Positions 1-7,218 of a DNA stretch of 64,000 nt are shown piece after piece. The notes under the pieces were generated by a model. It was not told the DNA's origin. It did not search any database and was given only the letters and a program-made list of their open reading frames with translations. The first letter of the stretch is position 1. Each line of letters begins with the position of its first letter. The position numbers and the translations under genes are program-made. The DNA comes from Ardenticatenaceae bacterium (GTDB lineage: Bacteria > Chloroflexota > Anaerolineae > Promineifilales > Promineifilaceae), in NCBI GenBank assembly GCA_020634235.1, contig JACKCB010000005.1, positions 124,001 through 188,000 of the forward strand, read 5' to 3'.

Positions 1-577
1 CGTAAGCGGTAGAGCCAGTAGGAGTGGCCACAATCAGGCCGTCGGCGATGTAAGTGGTGACGTAGTCGTTGTCCACGTACAGCCCCAGCCGCACCACGCG
101 GGCCAGGCGGCCCCGGCTAATGACCACATCATTAAGGGCCACAAACTCCGCCAACTTCTGGTTGTGGCGTTCGACGTAGGCGCGCAGCATAAGCCGCTCT
201 TCCAGCCACCAATCGCCGCGCAGCACGGCCGCCAGTTGGGTGGGCCAGTTCTCCGGATCGGCCTCGCTGAGGAAGCCCACCCGGCCGAGGTTAATGCCGA
301 AAATGGGCACGCCGTGGGGGGCAGCATACCCGGCCGCGCGCAGCGTGGAACCATCCCCGCCAAGTACAATGAGCAGCGACAGCTCGGCCATGCGGCTGAC
401 CACAGGATTCTGGCTCTGATCCCCGTCCCGGCCGGGGGCAACCACACTGGCCACGCCCTGCTCCGCCAGCCAGCGGCCAACGCTGGCTGCCAGCGCCTGC
501 GCCTCGGGCTTATGGGGGTGGTAGACAATGCCCACCAATCCCATGCGTCCCAGTTCTGTGCCCACCGGATTGTTCAT
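1..577 (-). CDS. nadK: NAD kinase, partial (C-terminus beyond the window)
   Basis: Phosphorylates NAD to NADP in the cytoplasm. The first 192 residues are present. They carry the family GGDG motif (IVLGGDGSTLR), the NLGRVGFLSE stretch, an ALNDVV motif and, at the cut end, TPTGSTAY. The start chosen is ATG at 577 (MNNPVGTELGRMG); an in-frame ATG at 544 is an alternative, and neither has a strong Shine-Dalgarno sequence. It lies 29 nt downstream of hisS on the same strand and is probably cotranscribed. Family assignment is secure; only the C-terminal part of the domain is missing because of the window edge. Confidence 0.93.
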   Translation of the reverse strand, partial: MNNPVGTELGRMGLVGIVYHPHKPEAQALAASVGRWLAEQGVASVVAPGRDGDQSQNPVVSRMAELSLLIVLGGDGSTLRAAGYAAPHGVPIFGINLGRVGFLSEADPENWPTQLAAVLRGDWWLEERLMLRAYVERHNQKLAEFVALNDVVISRGRLARVVRLGLYVDNDYVTTYIADGLIVATPTGSTAY

Positions 578-606
578 GAGCGTAACATCCCGCGCCGGTG
601 GCCAGG

Positions 607-1881
607 CTAGGCCAGCACGCCACGCAGGTAAGCAGCAATCTCCGGCCGGGGCACGCGCACCTGCTCCCCCCCAGCCATCGGGCGCACCATCACCGCCTGC
701 TCGGCCACTTCCGCTTCGCCCAGGATGAGGACGTAGCGCGCCTCCAGCTTGTTGGCTTCGCGCATCTGGCTCTTCATGCTCCGTTTGCCGCGGGCAAAGG
801 CCAGGCGGGCCGCCAGGCCGGCGGCGCGCAGCTCGTAGACCAACTGCACCGCCGCCATCTTCGTTTCGCCACCAAAGTGGGCGATGAGGATAGGCGGTTG
901 TGCCCCGGCCGGGAGCGAAACGCCACTTTCCTTCAGAGCCAGGATAATCCGCTCGATGCCGCTGCCAAAACCCACACCCGGCGCGGCCGGGCCGCCAATG
1001 GCCTCCGACAGGCCATCATAGCGGCCGCCGCCACAAACCGCCGCCTGCGCCCCAATGCCCTGCGCCCACACCTCAAAGACCGTCTTCACGTAGTAGTCGA
1101 TGCCCCGCACCAGGCGGAAGTTAACGGTATACGTCTGGCCCAGCGCGTCTAACATACGCCGCAGTTCGGCAAAATGGTCGGCACAATCATCGCACAGGTG
1201 GTCGATGATGTGCGGCACGCCGGCCAGCAGCGCATCCATGCCCGGCTCTTTGCTGTCCAGCACCCGCAGCGGATTGCGGCGCAGCCGTTCCTGGTCTACT
1301 GCCGCCAGCTTGTCCAGGTCATTGGCCAGGTATTCTTGCAGCACAGCCACGTAACGGGGTTTGCAAACCGGGCAGCCGGTGCTGTTTAGCTGAAAGGTCA
1401 GCCCCTTGAAGCCCAATTCGCGGTAAAGATTCATGGCCACCATCATCACTTCCAGGTCCGCGGCCGGGTCCATCTCGCCGATAATCTCACAGTTGAACTG
1501 GCTGTGCTGGCGGAAACGGCCGGCCTGCGGGCGCTCGCGGCGAAAGATGGGGCCAATGCTGTACAGCTTCACCGGTTGGGGCCAGTTGTGCAGCCCATTC
1601 TCGATGTAGGCGCGCACAACCCCGGCCGTGAACTCCGGCCGGAGCGTCAGGCTGCTGCCGTCTTCTTCCTCAATGGTGTACATCTCCTTCTGCACGAAGA
1701 AGTCGGAGGCCGTGCCCACGCCGCGGGCAAACAGCTCGGTGAACTCTATAACTGGCAGCTCGATTCGTTGAAAGCCATAGCGGTGGGCCAGGTTGCGCGC
1801 GGTTTCGATGACCAGGTCCCAATAGCCGTAATCATCGGGCAAGACATCCTGCATGCCCTTCACACGTTGTATTGCCGACAA
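607..1881 (-). CDS. hisS: Histidine--tRNA ligase
   Basis: Class II aminoacyl-tRNA synthetase that charges tRNA-His; 424 aa, the usual length. Visible signatures are the class II motif 2 region (FRRERPQAGRFRQHSQ), the histidine-specific LVRGIDYY and GGGRYDGL motifs, and motif 3 (GVGFGSGIERI). The reading frame is open 35 codons further upstream, but TTG at 1881 is preferred: an AAGGAG lies eight bases before it, and the protein then begins LSAIQRVKGMQDVLP, the normal HisRS N-terminus. A TATAAT box at 1942-1947 is a likely promoter. nadK follows at 29 nt. Confidence 0.95.
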   Translation of the reverse strand: MSAIQRVKGMQDVLPDDYGYWDLVIETARNLAHRYGFQRIELPVIEFTELFARGVGTASDFFVQKEMYTIEEEDGSSLTLRPEFTAGVVRAYIENGLHNWPQPVKLYSIGPIFRRERPQAGRFRQHSQFNCEIIGEMDPAADLEVMMVAMNLYRELGFKGLTFQLNSTGCPVCKPRYVAVLQEYLANDLDKLAAVDQERLRRNPLRVLDSKEPGMDALLAGVPHIIDHLCDDCADHFAELRRMLDALGQTYTVNFRLVRGIDYYVKTVFEVWAQGIGAQAAVCGGGRYDGLSEAIGGPAAPGVGFGSGIERIILALKESGVSLPAGAQPPILIAHFGGETKMAAVQLVYELRAAGLAARLAFARGKRSMKSQMREANKLEARYVLILGEAEVAEQAVMVRPMAGGEQVRVPRPEIAAYLRGVLA

Positions 1882-1941
1882 GATGCTTCTCCTTGCGTGA
1901 GTTGTGGTTCGTGTTGCGCCGGCGGACGGCAACAGCAAGGT

Positions 1942-1947
1942 ATTATA
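1942..1947 (-). promoter_or_regulatory. Candidate -10 box of hisS
   Basis: Minus-strand TATAAT about 60 nt upstream of the hisS TTG start. No good -35 is visible at 16-18 bp (best is CTGCTT), so support is the perfect -10 and the position only. Confidence 0.4.
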
Positions 1948-1984
1948 ACGGCATCCGGTAACAAAAGCAGGTGGGAATGTTGAC

Positions 1985-2050
1985 AAGTGCCAGCCACAGG
2001 GCGGAACGATGTCATGTAGAGCAAGTTTTGCTGCCCTGCGCCTGGCACTT
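1985..2050 (-). terminator. Long inverted repeat after the SGNH-like gene, possible terminator
   Basis: Arms at 1985-2002 and 2033-2050 match at 16 of 18 positions and flank a 30-nt loop that itself holds a small AGCAA/TTGCT hairpin. It lies between the stop of the 2079-3755 gene and the hisS promoter. There is no clear U-run, so it may be a structural repeat rather than an intrinsic terminator. The T-box consensus is absent. Confidence 0.35.
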
Positions 2051-2078
2051 CAGGGGACCAGGCCTGCGCCGTTTGTGG

Positions 2079-3755
2079 CTACTGTTTTCGCCGGCGGAAG
2101 AGCGGTACCAGGACCAGCCCCAGGGCCAGGCCCCCGGCCGGGCACGGACCCCCCCCACCGGCATCCGCGGGCGCCGCCGTAGACTCAGGCGCGGGCGCGT
2201 TAGTGGGCAGCGCCGCCGCCGGCGCGGTCGCCTCACCCACCGCCAGGCCCAGGTCATCCACCCAGATGGTCCCACTATTGGCCGCGTCCGGGAAAGTCTC
2301 AAAGCCAAAGGCCAGGCCGCTCACCCGGCCGGGATCGGCAAAAGGCGCGCCGGCATTCTCCTCCCACTCCACGCGATGGAAATCGGCCCACGCCAGGTGG
2401 ATGGGAACCCAACTGCCCACACTGTCGGGCGGTGCTTCGACGGTGTAGACGTAACTTTCGCGGGCCTCCTCCGGCCCGGCATACAGGTCCACGTTAAAGA
2501 CCAGGCCGGCCGTCGCCGCTTGCAGGCGGAAGGTGAGGCCGTCGGCCGCGGCCCAGGCCTGGGCGGCATCGAAGAAGAGGGCGCAGGTCGCCCAGGCGTT
2601 GGCTGCCACGTCGAAATCCATCTGCAGGGCCGCGCCATCCCCGGCCGGGGCGCGGCCAGGGGCACAACTGATCTGCGTGGGCGTGCCCTCATCCCAGAAC
2701 GCTTGCCAGCCGCTGCTGCTCCCGGCCGGGGGGCCTTCGAAGTCATCTATAAGGGCTGCCGGTGCGGCGGCAGCGGCAGCCGGTGGTTCGGTCGCCACTT
2801 CTGGCGCGGCCGAGGCCGCGGCTTCTGGCACAACCGTAGGCGCAGTCCCGGCCGGGGGCTGCGCCGCCAGATTGTCCTGCCAGTTGTGGTAAAACAGATT
2901 CAGCAAAGGCACAAACTCGGCCGTAGCCTTGCGGCTGCCCTCCACCGAAGGGTGGTCATCATCCGACGGGTAGTAGAGCGTGTCCCGGCTGCCCACCACG
3001 TGCGCCACCTGGCCATCCACCAGCCAATGATGGGCATCCGGCCCGGTGAGGATGTTGTAAAAATCAAACACCGCCACGTTCTGGTAAGGATACGCATTCT
3101 CGCGCAGCCAGTCGTTTACCAGCCACTGGTTGAAAGCCCGCGCATTCTCCGGGATGGCCGGGGCCGACAGCGCCGGCGCGGTGATGACGACAAACAGCTT
3201 ATCCGGCCGGGTGGCAAAGTAGTCCAAAATCTCGTTGTACACCCACTTGGCATGGCCCACGGTGAAATCGGCCTCGGGCGTGGGAGCGTCATCCGGGCTA
3301 CCATACAGGTCGGAGTTGGGGAAGCAGGATTTGAACAGAACGATCTGGTTCTCGCCCCCAGGATCGGCAAATGTGCGCGTGTAGCTGGCGTGCTGATCGC
3401 TCTCGTTGAAGAGGGCCTCCATATAGCGCGGCGTCTGGGCGCTGCGGAACCACTCCGGCCAGTCGGGGATGTCGGTACGGTCGCCAATGCTGTCCGGCCC
3501 CCAGCCGTAGTTGGTGTCGCTGACGAAGTAGTTGTTTTGGGCCAGGGCCAGGCCCAGGTCGCCGTAGCCGTCACTGAGCCAGTTTTCGCCGGTGGAATGA
3601 TGGATAAAGATGAGCTTGACCGGGCTGGCTGGCGGGTCGGCGCTGCCGGCCGCTGGCTGGGCGCTGCCCCGGCCGGGAAAAGCAGCCAGCACCAGCGCCA
3701 CAAGCAGCCCCAACGGGATGAGCCAACTAGAGATGGATTTGTGGATTTGCTGCAT
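2079..3755 (-). CDS. Secreted SGNH-hydrolase-like protein with a C-terminal beta-sandwich domain
   Basis: 558 aa. An N-terminal signal peptide (SWLIPLGLLVALVLAAF, cleavage likely after GSAQ) leads into a domain with IFIHHSTGENW and DDDHPSVEGS; the latter resembles block V of SGNH/GDSL hydrolases, but no clear GDS block is seen. A Pro/Ala-rich linker follows, then a jelly-roll-like domain ending TIWVDDLGL, as in CBM11/CIA30-type carbohydrate-binding folds. The C-terminus is GGGGPCP, a hydrophobic stretch and FRRRKQ, the architecture of CTERM sorting signals. Start ATG 3755 has GGGAGG upstream; GTG 3758 is possible. An extracellular, surface-retained hydrolase is inferred; the substrate is unknown. 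Confidence 0.6.
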   Translation of the reverse strand: MQQIHKSISSWLIPLGLLVALVLAAFPGRGSAQPAAGSADPPASPVKLIFIHHSTGENWLSDGYGDLGLALAQNNYFVSDTNYGWGPDSIGDRTDIPDWPEWFRSAQTPRYMEALFNESDQHASYTRTFADPGGENQIVLFKSCFPNSDLYGSPDDAPTPEADFTVGHAKWVYNEILDYFATRPDKLFVVITAPALSAPAIPENARAFNQWLVNDWLRENAYPYQNVAVFDFYNILTGPDAHHWLVDGQVAHVVGSRDTLYYPSDDDHPSVEGSRKATAEFVPLLNLFYHNWQDNLAAQPPAGTAPTVVPEAAASAAPEVATEPPAAAAAAPAALIDDFEGPPAGSSSGWQAFWDEGTPTQISCAPGRAPAGDGAALQMDFDVAANAWATCALFFDAAQAWAAADGLTFRLQAATAGLVFNVDLYAGPEEARESYVYTVEAPPDSVGSWVPIHLAWADFHRVEWEENAGAPFADPGRVSGLAFGFETFPDAANSGTIWVDDLGLAVGEATAPAAALPTNAPAPESTAAPADAGGGGPCPAGGLALGLVLVPLFRRRKQ

Positions 3756-3891
3756 CACATCCTCCCGCGCCCTTCACCTGGCAGCCGCCCCCTCAGAAAA
3801 GAATGCGCCCTGCTGCCGGAAAGACACTGAAAAACAGTGTACGACAAAGCGCTCCACCCCGTCACGTGATGAATGTCACCTTTTCGGCCGG

Positions 3892-4425
3892 CTACAGCCG
3901 CTGGTCACAGTGGGCACGATGGCCGCAATGGGCGCAGCGGCGTGGATTCTCGTGGTCACGGTCCACGTTGGCCGCGCGGCGGTCCTGGTGCATGTCGGCC
4001 AACAGGTCCAGCAAATCTTCTTCCAGTTCGGGCGTGTAGTCTATGGCAAACGCTTTGTCCTGGTATTGGAGGATGCCGTACCCCGGCCGGGTGCCAAACG
4101 ACACCTCTACCAGCAGGCAGTACGCCGCCAGTTGCAGCAGATGCCCATCGTGCACCACCTGCGGCGCAGGGCTGGACTTCACCTCCACCGGGATAATACT
4201 GCCATCGCGCTCCTCCACCAGGTAGTCCGGCCGGCCGGTGAGGCGAATGTGCGGCGCATACAGCGGCTCTTCCTGCCGGAACCAGGTGCCGGTATCGCTG
4301 TAGATAAGCCGCCCGGCCGGGAGACCCGCCTCCGACCACATCTCGCGCGCCTTCAGCGCCACTACCACCGCCAGCAGCAGCAAGGCCACTCCCAGACCCA
4401 GCCAGCCCATCTGAATCTCAGCCAT
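3892..4425 (-). CDS. Membrane-anchored Cas4/RecB-like nuclease, catalytic half
   Basis: 177 aa. Residues 6-25 form a transmembrane helix; the rest is a PD-(D/E)XK domain of the Cas4/Dna2 type. Asp67 (GRPD), Glu81-Val-Lys83 and Gln98-x3-Tyr102 are the acidic, ExK and QxxxY motifs. Cys164, Cys167 and Cys173 (C-x2-C-x5-C) match the three C-terminal iron-sulfur cysteines of Cas4. The motif I histidine and the fourth cysteine are missing here but occur in the gene 5 nt upstream (4431-4673), so the two products probably combine. ATG 4425 is preceded by AAGGGTG overlapping the upstream stop. No other cas gene or CRISPR array is nearby, so a role in spacer acquisition is not indicated; DNA repair or processing at the membrane is inference. 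Confidence 0.75.
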   Translation of the reverse strand: MAEIQMGWLGLGVALLLLAVVVALKAREMWSEAGLPAGRLIYSDTGTWFRQEEPLYAPHIRLTGRPDYLVEERDGSIIPVEVKSSPAPQVVHDGHLLQLAAYCLLVEVSFGTRPGYGILQYQDKAFAIDYTPELEEDLLDLLADMHQDRRAANVDRDHENPRRCAHCGHRAHCDQRL

Positions 4426-4430
4426 CACCC

Positions 4431-4673
4431 TTACACCACCCGGATCACCCAGACCAGAATGAAGGCCAGGGCCAAAGCCAGGAGCACATACACCAGGTTG
4501 CGCGCCTGGCGTGCCCGCTGCACCAACTGGCCATGCGCCTCGTGGAAAGCAGTCCCGGCCGCCATCTGGCGCAGATTGCGGCTGGCGCGCCCCCCCACGC
4601 GGCGCAGCCACCAGGCGCGGCGGCAATACACATACTCGGCAATCTCGCTAGCTCGAATCCATTCGTCGCTCAT
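4431..4673 (-). CDS. Cas4-like N-terminal half with C-terminal membrane helix
   Basis: 80 aa. The sequence RASEIAEYVYCRRAWWL with Cys17 is the N-terminal Cas4 signature carrying the first iron-sulfur cysteine, and G40-T-A-F-H44 matches the RecB-family motif I histidine. Residues 60-80 form a transmembrane helix ending the protein. The remaining nuclease motifs are in the next gene, which starts with its own membrane helix, so the pair would assemble around a helical hairpin with both soluble parts in the cytoplasm. ATG 4673 has no Shine-Dalgarno; a promoter -10 lies 7 nt upstream. A frameshift splitting one ancestral gene is the alternative reading, since the frames differ. Confidence 0.7.
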   Translation of the reverse strand: MSDEWIRASEIAEYVYCRRAWWLRRVGGRASRNLRQMAAGTAFHEAHGQLVQRARQARNLVYVLLALALAFILVWVIRVV

Positions 4674-4680
4674 ATGTTCT

Positions 4681-4709
4681 ACTTTAGCCGAATTGGCGCA
4701 AAAGATCAA
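4681..4709 (-). promoter_or_regulatory. Promoter of the split Cas4-like pair (leaderless type)
   Basis: Minus-strand TTGATC (4704-4709), 17-bp spacer, TAAAGT (4681-4686). The -10 box ends 7 nt before ATG 4673, so transcription should begin at or beside the start codon. Confidence 0.55.
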
Positions 4710-4741
4710 GCCGTCCGGCGGCCAGGCGGCCAGGCCAGGCG

Positions 4742-4770
4742 TTGCCAAAAGCCCCGCTTCTTCATACACT
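4742..4770 (+). promoter_or_regulatory. Promoter of the sensor kinase operon (leaderless type)
   Basis: TTGCCA (4742-4747), 17-bp spacer, TACACT (4765-4770). The -10 box ends 6 nt before ATG 4777 and no ribosome-binding site is present, again pointing to a leaderless mRNA. It is back to back with the Cas4-like promoter, 32 bp apart. Confidence 0.55.
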
Positions 4771-4776
4771 GGTAGC

Positions 4777-6237
4777 ATGATGCCGTTCCGCCGTAGGAGA
4801 CATTTGCTAATTGCCGCTCTGATGGTCAGTGGGTTGGTGGGCTGCGCCCCGGCCGGGGCCACCACCCCCGGTCGCTTCTACGCCCAGTCCTGGTTTCTGC
4901 TGCTGGCCCTGGCCCTGCCAACCGCGCTCATCCTGGCCGGGCTGCTGATCGCCGGCCAGCGGCTGCGCACGCGCAACATCGCCAGCCGCAACCGCGAACT
5001 GGCCCAACAGGTCAGCGAGCGCACCACCGAAATTGAGCGCCGCCGCCAGATTGCCGAAGGGCTGCGCGAAATCCTGGTCATCCTCAACTCCAACCGCTCC
5101 CAGGCCGAGAGCCTGCACTACATCGTCACCCAGGCCGCCCGCCTCACCGACGCCGAGGACGCCATCATCTTCCGTCTGGCCGCCGACCAGCCACTCACCA
5201 TCGTGGCCACCAACCCCGGCGGCCAGATCCGCTACACGCCTGGCCCGGCGCTGCTGGCCCTGACCAAGGATTGGATTCAGTTCGGCCTGCCGGACAAAGA
5301 GCCACTGACCATCCCCGACTTACAACGGCACTGGACCGCCTATCTGGCCGACGCCCGCGCTTCTTTGGGCAACCATCAGGCGCTGCTGGGCATCCCGCTC
5401 TTTCTGGGCTCCGACATTTACGGCGGCCTGCTGCTGTTCTACACTGCCGAACGCGATTTCTCCGCCGAGGACCTGGAATTGGGCTTCACCTTTGCCGACC
5501 AGGCAGCGCTGGCCATTGCCAACGAGCGCCTGCGCCGCCAGGCAGAGCGCAGCGCCGTGGCCGAGGAGCGCAACCGGCTGGCCCGCGACCTGCACGACGC
5601 GGTAACGCAAACGCTCTTCTCGGCCAGCCTCATCGCCGAAGCGCTGCCGGAGATGTGGAACGAAGACCCGGCCGAGGGGCAACAGTTGCTAGATGAGCTG
5701 GGCCGTCTCACGCGCGGCGCGCTGGCAGAAATGCGCACCCTGCTGCTGGAGCTGCGCCCGGCCGGGTTGGCTGAAGCAAAATTACCCGACCTGCTGCGTC
5801 AATTAACAGAGGCCAACACCGGCCGGGCCGGTATCCCCATTACCCTGGACATCGACTTCACCGACAATCTCTCTGTGCCGGTGCGCGAGGCATTGTACCG
5901 CCTGGTGCAGGAAGGGCTGAACAACGTGGTGAAACATGCCCGGGCCAGCCAGGCGGCGGTCACGCTGCACAACAGCCCGGCCGGGACCGGGCTTACCCTG
6001 ACCATCCACGACAACGGCCGAAGTTTTGAACCAGACCAGGTCCCGGCCGGGCACCTGGGACTAACCATCATGAAAGAGCGCGCCGCCGCCATCGCAGCCG
6101 ACCTGACCATCGACACCCGGCCGGGGCAGGGCACCACCATCACCGTCCACTGGCCGGCCGCCGCACCGCCCCCGGCCGGGCGGCAACCCGAGGTCACCTA
6201 TGAGCACGAACAAACGAATCCGCGTCCTCCTCGTTGA
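4777..6237 (+). CDS. Sensor histidine kinase, NarX/HisKA_3 type, with GAF domain
   Basis: 486 aa. The N-terminus has a lipobox-like LVGCAPAG after an RRRR-hydrophobic signal, then a second hydrophobic segment (SWFLLLALALPTALILAGLL). A coiled segment (LAQQVSERTTEIERRRQIAEG), a GAF-like domain, the HisKA_3 dimerisation helix with phospho-acceptor His in RLARDLHDAVTQ, and a HATPase_c domain (LVQEGLNNVVKHARAS, DNGRSF, HLGLTIMKERA) follow. It autophosphorylates and passes phosphate to the overlapping response regulator. Start ATG 4777 (ATG 4780 adjacent) is chosen because the promoter -10 lies 6 nt upstream; the much longer open frame upstream overlaps the divergent nuclease genes. The signal sensed is unknown. 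Confidence 0.88.
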   Translation: MMPFRRRRHLLIAALMVSGLVGCAPAGATTPGRFYAQSWFLLLALALPTALILAGLLIAGQRLRTRNIASRNRELAQQVSERTTEIERRRQIAEGLREILVILNSNRSQAESLHYIVTQAARLTDAEDAIIFRLAADQPLTIVATNPGGQIRYTPGPALLALTKDWIQFGLPDKEPLTIPDLQRHWTAYLADARASLGNHQALLGIPLFLGSDIYGGLLLFYTAERDFSAEDLELGFTFADQAALAIANERLRRQAERSAVAEERNRLARDLHDAVTQTLFSASLIAEALPEMWNEDPAEGQQLLDELGRLTRGALAEMRTLLLELRPAGLAEAKLPDLLRQLTEANTGRAGIPITLDIDFTDNLSVPVREALYRLVQEGLNNVVKHARASQAAVTLHNSPAGTGLTLTIHDNGRSFEPDQVPAGHLGLTIMKERAAAIAADLTIDTRPGQGTTITVHWPAAAPPPAGRQPEVTYEHEQTNPRPPR

Positions 6238-6847
6238 CGACCACGACATGGTCCGCAAAGGGCTGGGCGTCTTTCTGCGCGTCAAACCCGACCTGGAATT
6301 GGTCGGCGAAGCGGCCGATGGGGCCGAAGCGCTGGCCCAATGCGCCACCCTACAGCCAGACATTGTGCTGATGGACCTGGTCATGCCCGTCATGGATGGC
6401 GTGGCCGCCACCCGCCAGATCCGCCAGCGCTGGCCCCACATCCAGGTCATTGCCCTCACCAGTTTTCACGAGCCGGCGCAAATCCGCGAGGTGATGCAGG
6501 CTGGGGCAGTGAGCTACCTGCTGAAAAACGTTGCCACCGACGAGCTGGCCACGGCCATCCGGGCCGCCTACCGCGGCCAATCCACCCTGGCCCCGGAAGC
6601 AATGCAGGCGCTGCTGCACCCGGCCGGGGAGCCGGCCCCCAACACCCCCAACTTCGGCCTCACCGAGCGCGAAATGGAAGTGCTGGCCCTGCTGGTGGAA
6701 GGGCTGAACAATCCCGAAATCGCCGAGCGGCTCGTCGTCAGCCGTTCCACTGCCAAAGCCCACGTCAGTCACATCCTGGAAAAACTGGGCGCTGGCAGCC
6801 GGGCAGAGGCGGTGGCCCTGGCCCTGCGCCACAACCTGGTCCAATAA
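6200..6847 (+). CDS. Response regulator, NarL/FixJ family
   Basis: 215 aa. A receiver domain with acidic pair Asp13/Asp14, phospho-acceptor Asp59 (VLMDLVMPVMDG), Thr in IALTSF and Lys in YLLKN is followed by a LuxR-type helix-turn-helix (LTEREMEVLALLVEGLNN, AKAHVSHILEKLG). It overlaps the last 38 nt of the kinase gene, so the two are translationally coupled and form a cognate pair. Possible targets include the divergent Cas4-like operon, whose promoter is 32 bp from the kinase promoter, but no operator was identified. Confidence 0.93.
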   Translation: MSTNKRIRVLLVDDHDMVRKGLGVFLRVKPDLELVGEAADGAEALAQCATLQPDIVLMDLVMPVMDGVAATRQIRQRWPHIQVIALTSFHEPAQIREVMQAGAVSYLLKNVATDELATAIRAAYRGQSTLAPEAMQALLHPAGEPAPNTPNFGLTEREMEVLALLVEGLNNPEIAERLVVSRSTAKAHVSHILEKLGAGSRAEAVALALRHNLVQ

Positions 6848-7218
6848 CCCGCCAGGTAGGTGTTCACTCCCCATGCGCTGTGGCATTTATGCGCTGACCC
6901 GCGCGAGGGCGCTTCGCGCCCCGCACGGGGGAGCTTAATGGGTTTTTTCAGTTTTTGGGGCAAATGTCCCAAAAACTGAAAAAACCCTGCTCTGTTTAGC
7001 GTTGCCAGGCGCGCAGCGCCGAGGCGACGCCCCCGGCGCTTGGCCTCACTGCTCGTCTCGAGGGGGGAGTGAACGGTTACCCCGCCAATTACCCACTTGG
7101 CCAATAGCCAATCCTTCCCCTGCCCGATGCGCCAGGGTCCAAGACCGTCTAGAATGGTCATATAGTTAGACTGCCGGCTAATCGTGACCGCAGCAATCCT
7201 ATTTCCGGGAGAGAACCT
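6848..7218. other. Intergenic region holding a MITE-like element
   Basis: 371 bp without a credible gene. Most of it (6862-7074) is the palindromic element listed separately. The remainder (7075-7218) is the upstream region of the 7219 gene. Open frames read through here are incidental to the repeat. Confidence 0.7.
6862..7074. mobile_element. MITE-like palindromic element
   Basis: Perfect 11-bp terminal inverted repeats (GTTCACTCCCC at 6862-6872 and its complement at 7064-7074) enclose 213 bp. In the middle, two 20-bp arms (6940-6959 and 6968-6987) are perfect complements around an 8-nt loop. GC-rich arms lie on each side. The flanks are related: TAACCCGCCA (6845-6854) and TACCCCGCCA (7078-7087), and GGT touches both ends, a possible 3-bp target duplication. 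No transposase is encoded, so if mobile it is non-autonomous. It could instead be a structured RNA or a large bidirectional terminator after the response regulator. Confidence 0.5.

Noticed and set aside
1882..1986. N-terminal extension of HisRS to 1986
   Set aside because: The 35 extra residues have no match to the family, cross the TATAAT box, and a good Shine-Dalgarno supports TTG 1881.
1882..2078. T-box leader upstream of hisS
   Set aside because: No TGGNACCGCG-type T-box sequence and no terminator/antiterminator pair; the inverted repeat lies upstream of the probable promoter.
1971..3830. Long plus-strand open frame of 619 codons
   Set aside because: It lies opposite the SGNH-like gene, is very rich in Arg/Gly/Gln, shows no domain, and runs across the intergenic region; a GC-skew artefact.
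3892..4673. CRISPR-Cas locus because of the Cas4-like genes
   Set aside because: No cas1, cas2, effector genes or repeat-spacer array in the window; Cas4-like nucleases often occur alone.
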